A stretch of DNA of 23,895 nucleotides from Hyphomicrobiales bacterium (GTDB lineage Bacteria; Pseudomonadota; Alphaproteobacteria; Rhizobiales; JAJFHC01), in NCBI GenBank assembly GCA_021775835.1, contig JAJFHC010000102.1:1-23895 (forward strand), written 5' to 3'. The translations under genes were made by a program, and so were the position numbers. This document shows positions 7,467 to 14,002 of this stretch, piece after piece. Every line of letters begins with the position of its first letter. Position 1 is the first letter of the stretch. A model generated the notes under the pieces. The model worked only from the letters and a program-made list of their open reading frames with translations, searched no databases and was not told the DNA's origin.

Positions 7467-8396
7467 ATGCATCAGATCGACATTGTGCTGGCGGACGGTT
7501 TCCCCATGCTGTCCCTCACGTTGATCACGGAACCGCTCCGGCTTGCGAACCGCGAAAGCCTGGAGCAGTCCTTTTCCTGGCGGTGTCTGTCGCCTGGTCA
7601 AGGCCCTGTTTTGTCATCGAGCGGCTTCCAGGTGCCAACCACGGTCCTCGACGACCGGCCGGGCGATGTCGTCCTCCTGTTGGCCTCCTATCAGCCCGAG
7701 AAATCGGTGACGCAGGCATTGTTGAACTGGCTGCGGGCGCGCTCGCGCCGGGGCACAATCATGGGCTGCGTCGATACCGGCGCCCTGATTTTTGCAAAGG
7801 CCGGTCTTCTAGCGAAACAACCCGCAGCGGCACACTTTGAAGCGATTACGGGTTTCGCCGAGGCCTATCCGCGCGAAATGTTCGTGGACAGGCTGTTTGA
7901 TTTTGCGCCGCCGCGCTGCTCAAGTGCCGGAGGCGTCGCGACCTTCGATATGACGCTGGCGATCATCAGGCACTTTACCGGTGCACGCCTGGCACGCCGG
8001 GTCTCGCAGATCCTCACCTACATGCCGTCGGAACATCGTGGCGATCAGGAAAGGCTCATGCCCGACCTGTCGCTCGGCATGGTCAATCGCCATTTGGCAA
8101 CGGCGGTGGAGATCATGAGTGCAACGCTTCAGACACCTGTTCCCATCGCCGAAATTTCCGAAAAGTGCGGAATTCCCCAATGGCACCTTGCCCGCCTTTG
8201 CAAACGCCACCTTCACAAGAGTCCGTCAGCATATTACCTGTCGCTGCGCCTGGCGCGGGCTCGGAACCTGTTGCGCAATTCCCATCATCGGGTCGGTGAA
8301 ATCGCCATGCTGTGCGGGTTCGAGAACCCCGAAACGTTCACCCGTGCCTACAAGCGGGAGCACGGCTGCCAGCCGTCGCACGACCGGACCGGCTAA
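7467..8396 (+). CDS. GlxA-family AraC-type transcriptional regulator (DJ-1/PfpI domain plus AraC HTH)
   Basis: 309 residues. The ATG at 7467 is chosen because AAGGTGG lies five bases before it. An upstream GTG at 7422 would add 15 residues but lacks a ribosome site. An N-terminal DJ-1/PfpI-like sensing domain (about 3-165; IDIVLADGFPML, and C101 in MGCVDTGALIFAKAG at the nucleophile-elbow position) is joined to a C-terminal AraC double helix-turn-helix (about 205-305; AEISEKCGIPQWHLARLCKR and GEIAMLCGFENPETFTRAYKR). This layout is that of CdhR, GbdR and ArgR of Pseudomonas, which activate carnitine, glycine-betaine and arginine catabolism. It is divergent from the hydroxylase-aldolase pair with a 109-bp gap and is the obvious candidate activator of that pair. 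The ligand is unknown. Confidence 0.9.
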   Translation: MHQIDIVLADGFPMLSLTLITEPLRLANRESLEQSFSWRCLSPGQGPVLSSSGFQVPTTVLDDRPGDVVLLLASYQPEKSVTQALLNWLRARSRRGTIMGCVDTGALIFAKAGLLAKQPAAAHFEAITGFAEAYPREMFVDRLFDFAPPRCSSAGGVATFDMTLAIIRHFTGARLARRVSQILTYMPSEHRGDQERLMPDLSLGMVNRHLATAVEIMSATLQTPVPIAEISEKCGIPQWHLARLCKRHLHKSPSAYYLSLRLARARNLLRNSHHRVGEIAMLCGFENPETFTRAYKREHGCQPSHDRTG

Positions 8397-8944
8397 ACTG
8401 GAGGAAAACCCAATGCCGCCAGTTCATCGCGCCGACGGGGAAGGTCGCCACTCAGGAAAAACTCGTCAAGCTGAGGTGGCGCCACCGATGTCGCGCTGAG
8501 CATGTCGTGGACCTGGCCGCGATGGTGGATCTGATGAACGAACAGGTGGGAGAGAATGTGTGCGACCGGATCGGCGTTCTCGACATCTTCTGTGTTGGTG
8601 AAGCGGACAACGCGGGCCAGCGACTGGTCGTCCAGCACGTCGCAAAACCCGACGAGTGATCTATCGACAGTCTGTTGGGCCACGCTGACTGATTTCAGGT
8701 CTTCGTATGTTTCCTCGTCGAGCGATTCCGCCTTTGTCAGGCGCGTGCCTTTAAGCCTGGCAAAATAGAGTTGATCGACGGATACGATGTGGGCGAGCGT
8801 AGCATGAATCGTGCCGAAAAAACATGGACGTTGCTTGAAATACTCAATCTCACTGAGCAAGTCGCAAGCAGTGTGAAGCCGATGGTTGCTCCATAGAGTG
8901 TTGCGCGCCATCGCCGCGAACTGCGTCTGCAGGTCCAGTTTCAT
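8393..8944 (-). CDS. DinB/YfiT-like four-helix metalloprotein
   Basis: 183 residues with the DinB fold pattern: MARNTLWSNHRLHTAC in helix 1, TIHATLAHIVSVDQLY in helix 2, and LSHLFVHQIHHRGQVHDML in the last core helix. The usual metal triad is present as H52, H137 and H141. Family members include thiol-S-transferases (bacillithiol and mycothiol dependent) and DNA-damage-induced proteins; the role here is unknown. ATG 8944 is the start. The stop overlaps that of the GlxA regulator by 4 nt in convergent orientation: the bases CTAA at 8393-8396 supply TAA on the plus strand and TAG on the minus strand. The gene lies 21 bp downstream of a 2OG-Fe(II) oxygenase gene on the same strand, so the two probably form an operon. 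Confidence 0.88.
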   Translation of the reverse strand: MKLDLQTQFAAMARNTLWSNHRLHTACDLLSEIEYFKQRPCFFGTIHATLAHIVSVDQLYFARLKGTRLTKAESLDEETYEDLKSVSVAQQTVDRSLVGFCDVLDDQSLARVVRFTNTEDVENADPVAHILSHLFVHQIHHRGQVHDMLSATSVAPPQLDEFFLSGDLPRRRDELAALGFPPV

Positions 8945-8965
8945 GTTACCAGGCGGGACATGCTG

Positions 8966-9826
8966 TCACGCGCTCAACTGGATATCCACACCTGGAGATT
9001 TGTTCTTGCGCCGGGTCATCCAGCTCTTCAGACGTTGATGCACCGGCAGCTTCTGCAACTCAAAGGCATTGAAGGGAATTTCAACGACGAAATTGATATA
9101 GCGGCGAACCCACTCGGTTTCCGGCCTCGGCGTCACACCATGAATGCTGTCGTCGGAATTGACGAATCCGACAAAGGTATTAGGTTCGTAGGTGACCGTG
9201 CCGCGTTCTTCAAGATGCTCCATGCTGGCATAATGGCCGGTAAACCCACAATGACCGTTCTTGAAGCGGTACAATGTCAGGTCGCCGCCCGGCGTCGGAT
9301 CGTTCTCCTGTTTCATGTAGAACAAACCGCTGAATATCTTGTTGCGCCGGTCCACATGGGGCGTGCGCACGGAACTGGTTTGCTGGACCGGGCTGTTGAT
9401 GACAAAGAGCATGTCGAGGTTGATCTCCGCGTCACCTTCCTCGCCGCGACGCTTGGTCCGCCATTCGTTCATCGGCCGGCCGATTTTGGGCTCTAGTTGG
9501 GGGAACTTCTTGCGCAGGCTGTCGCCGAACACGGTGACGATGTCCTGCCAGAATGCGTCCGACGTGTGGTAGTGGAAATATTCCTTGGCGTCGGTAGAAA
9601 ACATGTCATGGCTCAGAACATCCGCGGCTGCGATGCGCACGGCCTGGTTGTTCTTGATCTCAGGCAGATGCCCGAAAAAGACCTCATCTGAAGGAAACAT
9701 GTCCGTCATCCGCTGATAGACGTCATCGGGATAGAGCGATTTGCGAACGATGTGCGCATAAGGATCGTGCTGGACCTCTTCTTCCGAGCAGTTTCCCAGT
9801 GCAGACCAGTTTGTTTGTGAAGACAT
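8966..9826 (-). CDS. 2OG-Fe(II) oxygenase-like protein
   Basis: 286 residues from ATG 9826, which is preceded by CAGGTG on the minus strand. An upstream in-frame start would add 21 unlikely residues. The middle and C-terminal parts fit a prolyl-hydroxylase-type double-stranded beta-helix. H157 and D159 (RTPHVDRRNKIFSGLFYM) are the first two iron ligands, H229 (SDDSIHGV) the third, and R241/R242 (WVRRYINFVVE) the 2-oxoglutarate anchor. Relatives of this kind hydroxylate peptides, sugars or small molecules; they occur in natural-product and cell-surface loci. No signal peptide or membrane segment is seen. It is followed after 21 bp by the DinB-like gene. The superfamily call is based on the motif set, not a whole-length match, and the substrate cannot be given. 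Confidence 0.78.
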   Translation of the reverse strand: MSSQTNWSALGNCSEEEVQHDPYAHIVRKSLYPDDVYQRMTDMFPSDEVFFGHLPEIKNNQAVRIAAADVLSHDMFSTDAKEYFHYHTSDAFWQDIVTVFGDSLRKKFPQLEPKIGRPMNEWRTKRRGEEGDAEINLDMLFVINSPVQQTSSVRTPHVDRRNKIFSGLFYMKQENDPTPGGDLTLYRFKNGHCGFTGHYASMEHLEERGTVTYEPNTFVGFVNSDDSIHGVTPRPETEWVRRYINFVVEIPFNAFELQKLPVHQRLKSWMTRRKNKSPGVDIQLSA

Positions 9827-10024
9827 CAGCGCACCTGTTGATTGACTTGAACTTGATCGCTCACAAAACCGGACCCAGCACGAAGCCATGTTGTCCGACT
9901 TGAAATATCAGAAAATGCGTATGCCTCAACTATGGTCGGATGTCCAGAATCGGTCAATGGACGAATTGGCGCACATGGCCAGGCCTGGGCCTTGAGATGG
10001 CGTGCCGGCAGCCAGACCTGCAGG
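9827..10024. other. Intergenic region with no gene recognised
   Basis: The 198-bp stretch separates two minus-strand genes (NIPSNAP and the 2OG oxygenase). It presumably carries the promoter of the oxygenase-DinB pair. No convincing promoter, terminator, repeat or coding region could be assigned. Confidence 0.6.
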
Positions 10025-10360
10025 TTATGGTGTTCTCTTCTGGGCCAGGGCATGGGGTGACGACGCAAGCTTCAGGAACGTGCGTTCTTCGCGCAGGATA
10101 AAGCGCTCGCTTTGGGCGAATTCATAGTTCTCCTGACCGAGCGGATCGTTGGCGAGGCGCGCCCGGTAGGCCTCGTAGGCTGCCAGGCTGTCGATGTTGT
10201 ACACACCATAGGCCAGCGTCGCAGACCCTTCATGCGGTGCGAAGTAACCGATCAGGTCGGCGCCGCAGCGGGGAATGGCTTGCCCCCAGTTCTGCGCGTA
10301 GGTGACAAATTCCGTTCGTTTTGTGGGGTCGATCTCGTATTTTATGAAACAGGTGATCAT
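10025..10360 (-). CDS. NIPSNAP family protein
   Basis: 111 residues, the typical length of a single NIPSNAP/Dabb-like ferredoxin-fold domain. It starts [18 protein letters not shown], characteristic of NIPSNAP proteins, and continues with [21 protein letters not shown] and [14 protein letters not shown], the conserved dimer-forming segment. The biochemical role in bacteria is not known. ATG 10360 has GGAGA about eight bases upstream on the minus strand. It is divergent from an ArsR-type repressor gene with only 76 bp between the starts, an arrangement that suggests the repressor controls it. Confidence 0.88.
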   Translation of the reverse strand: MITCFIKYEIDPTKRTEFVTYAQNWGQAIPRCGADLIGYFAPHEGSATLAYGVYNIDSLAAYEAYRARLANDPLGQENYEFAQSERFILREERTFLKLASSPHALAQKRTP

Positions 10361-10401
10361 CGCGTTTTCTCCATCGTTCGTGACGAGTGCAAAGTTATCC
10401 G

Positions 10402-10430
10402 TTGCAGCGCGATGATGCTTCGATTACGAT
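10402..10430 (+). promoter_or_regulatory. Putative sigma-70 promoter of the ArsR gene (leaderless)
   Basis: A TTGCAG box (10402-10407) and a TACGAT box (10425-10430) are separated by exactly 17 bp. The predicted transcription start falls at or next to the ATG at 10437, and no ribosome-binding sequence precedes that ATG. Together these suggest a leaderless mRNA. This is inference from sequence only. Confidence 0.4.
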
Positions 10431-10435
10431 CGAAG
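10418..10435. promoter_or_regulatory. Perfect palindrome, likely ArsR-family operator
   Basis: CTTCGAT, 4 bp, ATCGAAG: a perfect 7-bp inverted repeat ending one base before the start codon of the ArsR-type gene and overlapping its proposed -10 box. It lies in the 76-bp region shared with the divergent NIPSNAP gene. ArsR dimers bind this type of site, so auto-repression plus control of the NIPSNAP gene is the likely function. Confidence 0.6.
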
Positions 10436-10436
10436 T

Positions 10437-11123
10437 ATGAAAGAAGGGCCGAACATTGCTGCTGTCGGTGCGCTGGTTGGCGACCCGGCCCGCGCGAACA
10501 TTCTGACCGCACTCATGACCGGTCAGGCACTGACCGCGTCGGAGCTTGCAACCGAGTGTGGCGTCACCCCGCAAACCGTCAGTTCGCATCTGGCCAAGCT
10601 CGAGAGTGGCGGACTGATCCGGCTGCGCAAACAGGGCAGGCACCGGTATTTTACCCTTTCCGGCGATGACGTGGCCCGATTACTGGAAGCCATGATGGGA
10701 CTTGCCGCCAGCCGCGGGCATACCCGCATCAGGACCGGTCCCCGGGAACCGGAACTGCGCAAGGCGCGGGTCTGCTACAACCATCTTGCTGGCGACTATG
10801 GCGTGCGAATGCTGGATGTGTTCCTCAGCAACGGCTATGCGAGCGAAGCCGGCGACGACATCGTGCTAGAAGAAAAGGGCCGGGGGTTCGTGACGGACTT
10901 CGGCATTGACCTGTCGTCGCTGGAAGGTCTGCGCCGACCCTTGTGCAAATCCTGCCTGGACTGGAGCGCGCGACGCAGTCATCTGGCCGGTTCGCTGGGC
11001 TCGGCAATCCTTGATCGCATCATCGAGCGGAAATGGGCAAAACGGCTTGAGGGCAGCAGGGTCGTGTCTTTTTCCCAACCTGGTGAAAGAGACTTTCTGA
11101 AGCTTTTCTCTTATGACACCTGA
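10437..11123 (+). CDS. ArsR/SmtB-family winged-helix transcriptional regulator
   Basis: 228 residues. The N-terminal 90 residues are an ArsR-type winged helix: VGDPARANILTALMTG, then the helix-turn-helix LTASELATECGVTPQTVSSH and the wing GRHRYFTLSG. A long C-terminal part carries RVCYNHLAGDYGVRMLDVFL and LCKSCLDWSARRSHLAGSLG, a conserved pair seen in a subgroup of larger ArsR-like regulators. The ELCVCDL metal motif of arsenic/zinc sensors is absent from the recognition-helix region. Cysteines in CYNHLAG and CKSC could be redox or metal ligands, but this is inference. A palindrome directly before the ATG is a likely autoregulatory site. The divergent NIPSNAP gene is the probable target. The ligand is unknown. 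Confidence 0.88.
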   Translation: MKEGPNIAAVGALVGDPARANILTALMTGQALTASELATECGVTPQTVSSHLAKLESGGLIRLRKQGRHRYFTLSGDDVARLLEAMMGLAASRGHTRIRTGPREPELRKARVCYNHLAGDYGVRMLDVFLSNGYASEAGDDIVLEEKGRGFVTDFGIDLSSLEGLRRPLCKSCLDWSARRSHLAGSLGSAILDRIIERKWAKRLEGSRVVSFSQPGERDFLKLFSYDT

Positions 11124-11184
11124 TTTCGGCGGTTTGCATTTGTCTGCATCGCCATGAAGTTTATCGAATCCGGAATTTCTCTCC

Positions 11185-11919
11185 ATGCCTTTTCTTGGTG
11201 ACGCCTATCTCCCTGCTGGGTTGCGGATCTATGCGATCGGCGACGTTCATGGCTGTCTGGACAGGTTGCAGGAACTTCACGCGACGATTGCGGCGGACCT
11301 CAAACTCTCTCCGGTTGACGAGCACCGCATCGTCCATTGCGGAGACTATGTCGATCGGGGAACTCAATCCGCCGGGACAATTGCCTATCTGATCGAGTTA
11401 ACCCGTGATAATCCCGATGTTGTCTGCCTGTACGGTAATCACGAAGACGAGCTGCTGGGGTTCCTGGAAGATCCCGATCACTGGGGCAGGGTGTGGCTGA
11501 CCTATGGCGGACGCCAGACGCTGGAGTCCTATGGTATGGACCCCGGCCGCCATGAAGACAATCCAAAGGGTTGGTTGAACTTACGTGACGATTTCGAATC
11601 GCTGTTTCCGATGGAGCATCGACGGTTTCTCCAGGCCTTGCCGCGCCAGATCCAGTTCGGCGACTTCTTCTTTGTCCACGCCGGAGTAAGACCCGGCCGG
11701 CCCTTGCCCGCACAGGAAAGCGACGATCTGATCTGGATCCGTGAACCGTTCCTCTCCAGCGCAAGCGACCACGGTGCGGTCATCGTCCACGGGCATACCC
11801 CGGTCGAGGCTCGGGAAGTTCATCCCAACAGGATCAACATCGACACCGGCGCAGTCTTTGGCAATGCGCTCACTTGCGTCGTCATCGAGGACAACGAGAT
11901 CCGGTTTCTGACGGCGTGA
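11185..11919 (+). CDS. PPP-family metallophosphoesterase (serine/threonine phosphatase-like)
   Basis: 244 residues with the full set of PPP motifs in order: GDVHG (D20, H22), GDYVDRG (D54, R58), GNHE (N85, H86), FVHAG (H165) and HGHTP (H202, H204). These form the two-metal centre that hydrolyses phosphoesters. The size fits the single-domain bacterial PrpA/PphA-like or ApaH-like group. Substrate, phosphoprotein or dinucleoside polyphosphate, cannot be decided from sequence. ATG 11185 lies 61 bp after the ArsR gene on the same strand, so read-through is possible. The ribosome site is weak. No signal peptide is seen, so it is cytoplasmic. Confidence 0.9.
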   Translation: MPFLGDAYLPAGLRIYAIGDVHGCLDRLQELHATIAADLKLSPVDEHRIVHCGDYVDRGTQSAGTIAYLIELTRDNPDVVCLYGNHEDELLGFLEDPDHWGRVWLTYGGRQTLESYGMDPGRHEDNPKGWLNLRDDFESLFPMEHRRFLQALPRQIQFGDFFFVHAGVRPGRPLPAQESDDLIWIREPFLSSASDHGAVIVHGHTPVEAREVHPNRINIDTGAVFGNALTCVVIEDNEIRFLTA

Positions 11920-11977
11920 AGATATCCCAAATCTAGCAAGGCATGGAAAAACGTAAGATCCCGGCAGATCTGATTGA

Positions 11978-12024
11978 CGAATGGATCCTCGCCCTCACAT
12001 TCGTTCGGCCAAGGATGACAATTG
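11978..12024. repeat. Imperfect palindrome of interspersed-repeat type
   Basis: A GGATCCTCG arm and a GGCCAAGGATGAC arm face each other as an imperfect inverted repeat. Its layout matches the short GGATCCTCG...GAGGATGAC palindromes that are dispersed in many alphaproteobacterial genomes (from general recollection, not a search). It directly precedes the palindromic copy at 12031-12070. Confidence 0.45.
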
Positions 12025-12030
12025 GTCGTC

Positions 12031-12070
12031 GTCATCTTAGAGCGTGCGCCGCATGCTCGTAGGTCCAATT
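12031..12070. repeat. Palindromic repeat, copy A, upstream of GIY-YIG gene
   Basis: GTCATCTTAGAGCGTGCG pairs imperfectly with CGCATGCTCGTAGGT to form a long hairpin. The 40-bp sequence matches copy B at 12441-12480 in the same orientation with about five or six differences. The two copies bracket the GIY-YIG gene. Confidence 0.75.
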
Positions 12071-12130
12071 CCCGTCGAGAAGTACACGGGACTTGCGACA
12101 GTTGCCCGATCACCGCAGCGTTCAAAGTTG

Positions 12131-12430
12131 ATGCCGACTAAAAAATCAATGTGGACGTGTATCCTTACAAGCCGGATGCATGGCACTTTGTACATTGGCG
12201 TCACTGGTGATCTTGTTCGTCGGGTCTATCAACACCGCAACGGCATGATTCCTGGATTCACAAGTCGCTATCGTGTCCATCGTCTGATGTATTTCGAACA
12301 ATACGACGCCCCGGAGTTTGCCATCCGGCGGGAGAAGTCCCTCAAGCACTGGCCAAGAGCCGCCAAAATCAGGCTGATCGAACAAATCAATCCCGATTGG
12401 GTGGATCTCTTTGACGAGATTTGCAAGTGA
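12131..12430 (+). CDS. Small GIY-YIG nuclease-domain protein
   Basis: 99 residues from ATG 12131, the usual size of stand-alone YhbQ/UvrC-N-like GIY-YIG proteins. The domain fills the whole protein: HGTLYIGVTGDLVRRVYQHR (YIG tyrosine Y21, arginines R30/R31), then PGFTSRYRVHRLMYFEQYD, RREKSLKHW with the metal-binding Glu E69, and the family ending INPDWVDLFDEI. The first tyrosine of the GIY triad is replaced by Cys (C10, MWTCIL where MWTYIL is usual). A single base change TAT to TGT at 12159 would account for it. The family cleaves DNA, but the biological role of these small proteins is mostly unknown. The start is uncertain; ATG 12149 would remove six residues. A longer frame from 12044 would include part of the palindromic repeat and is unlikely. 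Confidence 0.85.
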   Translation: MPTKKSMWTCILTSRMHGTLYIGVTGDLVRRVYQHRNGMIPGFTSRYRVHRLMYFEQYDAPEFAIRREKSLKHWPRAAKIRLIEQINPDWVDLFDEICK

Positions 12431-12440
12431 AAAGGGTGTT

Positions 12441-12480
12441 GTCATCTTTGAGCGTGCGCAGCATGCTCGAAGATCCAATC
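12441..12480. repeat. Palindromic repeat, copy B, downstream of GIY-YIG gene
   Basis: ATCTTTGAGCGTGC pairs with GCATGCTCGAAGAT (two G:T-type mismatches) around a short loop. The sequence is a direct repeat of copy A, offset by 410 bp, and begins 10 bp after the GIY-YIG stop codon. It lies in the convergent gap before the MscS gene and might also serve as a transcription end signal, although no U-tract follows. Confidence 0.75.
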
Positions 12481-12533
12481 CCCATAGAGAGTGTTCCGAA
12501 ACCTTCGAAAGTTGTCCAACGAGATACCCGATT

Positions 12534-13811
12534 TCAGAGCAGTCGTACTTCGCGTTGTGGGAACGGGATCTGGATGTCGTTTTCCTTGAGCGCGTCCCAG
12601 ACCAGGAACATCACGTCCGATGAAAACTTGTTGGGCCCGTCGTCAAGGCCGTCGACCCAGAACTCGACGCCGAATTCGACGCCTGAGTCGCCGAACTTGC
12701 GCAATTCGCAATCGGGCTCTTCGGGTTCCTGCAGGACACGCGGATGCCTGGACACCGCCGCCTGAATGATCGGCGGGATCTTGTGCAGGTCGGTGTCGTA
12801 GGCCACGGAGAATTCGACCTCGTAGCGCTGGCGCGGGTCGTCACGGGTCCAGTTGGAGAACTGGGTCGTGATGAAGTCCGCGTTGGGGACCACGATTTCC
12901 TTGCCGTCGAAAGTTTCCAGCGTCGACGAGCGCATGCTAATTTCCTTGAGCGTGCCGGACTTGCCATTGTCGAGTTCGATGAAATCGCCCACCGACAACG
13001 ACCGCTCCAGCAGGATGATGATGCCGGCGATGAAATTCGACGCGATCTGTTGCAGGCCGAAACCGATGCCGACGCCGAGCGCGCCGCCGAAGACCGCCAG
13101 GGTCGTCAGGTTGAGGCCCAGCACCTGCAGCAGCAGGATGAAGATCACCACGAAAATGCCGATCTCGAAAAGCTTTGCGAACAGCTCCCGGGTCGGCAAG
13201 TCCAGGGCTTTCTGGTCCCGGATCACCTTCTTGCCGGCGGTATTGGAGAGCCGTCCCAGCCAGAACAGGATACCGCTGGCAATCGCAGCCTTCAGGAGAA
13301 AGTAGAGAGATATGCGAAAATTGCCGGCTTCGAGCGAAAGTCCGTCAAGGAGGGCGACCGTGGCATCGAGCCAGCCGAACACTTTTAGCGTCGCCACGGG
13401 GATGCCGATCCAGATGCAGGCCGTGCGCACAATCGGGTGTGTGATGAATTTAGTGATCGCCGTGTAGAGGACCAAGACCACACTTATGCTTTGCGCGATC
13501 CGCACCAGCCAGGCATTGCCGACAACCGCTGTCACCACTGAAATCGCAATGGCCAGCGCCAGTACGCACAACAGGGGAAACACGAGACCGCTGCAGGCAA
13601 AGACCAGCTTGCGAGCTTTCAGGGCCGGACCGTCTTCGGGCTCATCGCGGAAGAACGAAACCTTGGCTTTGACCTGCCGGGCAGCAATCCAGGCCGCGGC
13701 AACGGCCAGGACTATGGCACCCACCTGGGCATAGAACTGCGGGCTGGTCGCCCAGTTCAACACAGTGTCCAGCGCGCTGAACCCCAGCTCGGTCAATTTT
13801 TCGATGGTCAT
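12534..13811 (-). CDS. MscS-family mechanosensitive ion channel
   Basis: 425 residues. About six or seven membrane helices lie in the first 265 residues (about 27-45, 71-95, 105-125, 165-187, 215-233 and the pore helix 237-265). The pore and following beta domain are diagnostic: FGGALGVGIGFGLQQIASNF, GIIILLERSLSVGDFIEL, then GTLKEISMRSSTLETFDGKE and VVPNADFITTQFSNW. The protein is longer at the N-terminus than E. coli MscS (286 aa), like the larger MscS-like channels with extra helices. It opens under membrane tension to release solutes in hypo-osmotic shock. ATG 13811 has AAGGGGAGAG just upstream on the minus strand. It is divergent from the exported caspase-like gene, with a 191-bp gap containing a CRP-like site. 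Confidence 0.93.
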   Translation of the reverse strand: MTIEKLTELGFSALDTVLNWATSPQFYAQVGAIVLAVAAAWIAARQVKAKVSFFRDEPEDGPALKARKLVFACSGLVFPLLCVLALAIAISVVTAVVGNAWLVRIAQSISVVLVLYTAITKFITHPIVRTACIWIGIPVATLKVFGWLDATVALLDGLSLEAGNFRISLYFLLKAAIASGILFWLGRLSNTAGKKVIRDQKALDLPTRELFAKLFEIGIFVVIFILLLQVLGLNLTTLAVFGGALGVGIGFGLQQIASNFIAGIIILLERSLSVGDFIELDNGKSGTLKEISMRSSTLETFDGKEIVVPNADFITTQFSNWTRDDPRQRYEVEFSVAYDTDLHKIPPIIQAAVSRHPRVLQEPEEPDCELRKFGDSGVEFGVEFWVDGLDDGPNKFSSDVMFLVWDALKENDIQIPFPQREVRLL

Positions 13812-13932
13812 GTCTCTCTCCCCTTGTGCCAGCCTGTTCCGCCAGCTTGAAGACGATCATATACAACAAGGAAAGACTGCCTCCCACTTTCTGTAGGCAC
13901 CGGTATTGAAAGTGGGGTATTTTGTGGCAACA

Positions 13933-13948
13933 TGTGATGTATGTCACC
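13933..13948. promoter_or_regulatory. CRP/FNR-type binding site in the mscS/caspase divergent region
   Basis: TGTGA, 6 bp, TCACC matches the TGTGA-N6-TCACA consensus of CRP at nine of ten defined positions. It lies 55 bp before the caspase-like start and 122 bp before the MscS start. A single match by eye is only suggestive, and alphaproteobacterial CRP homologues can prefer other spacings. Confidence 0.35.
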
Positions 13949-14002
13949 GAGGATAGGTCCGACCGTCTCCAACTCATGGATGGGGATGGATGGAGAATGA
14001 TA

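Noticed and set aside
12044..12130. N-terminal extension of the GIY-YIG protein from GTG 12044
   Set aside because: It would translate through the palindromic repeat copy A, which is not conserved in the family. The domain begins after ATG 12131.
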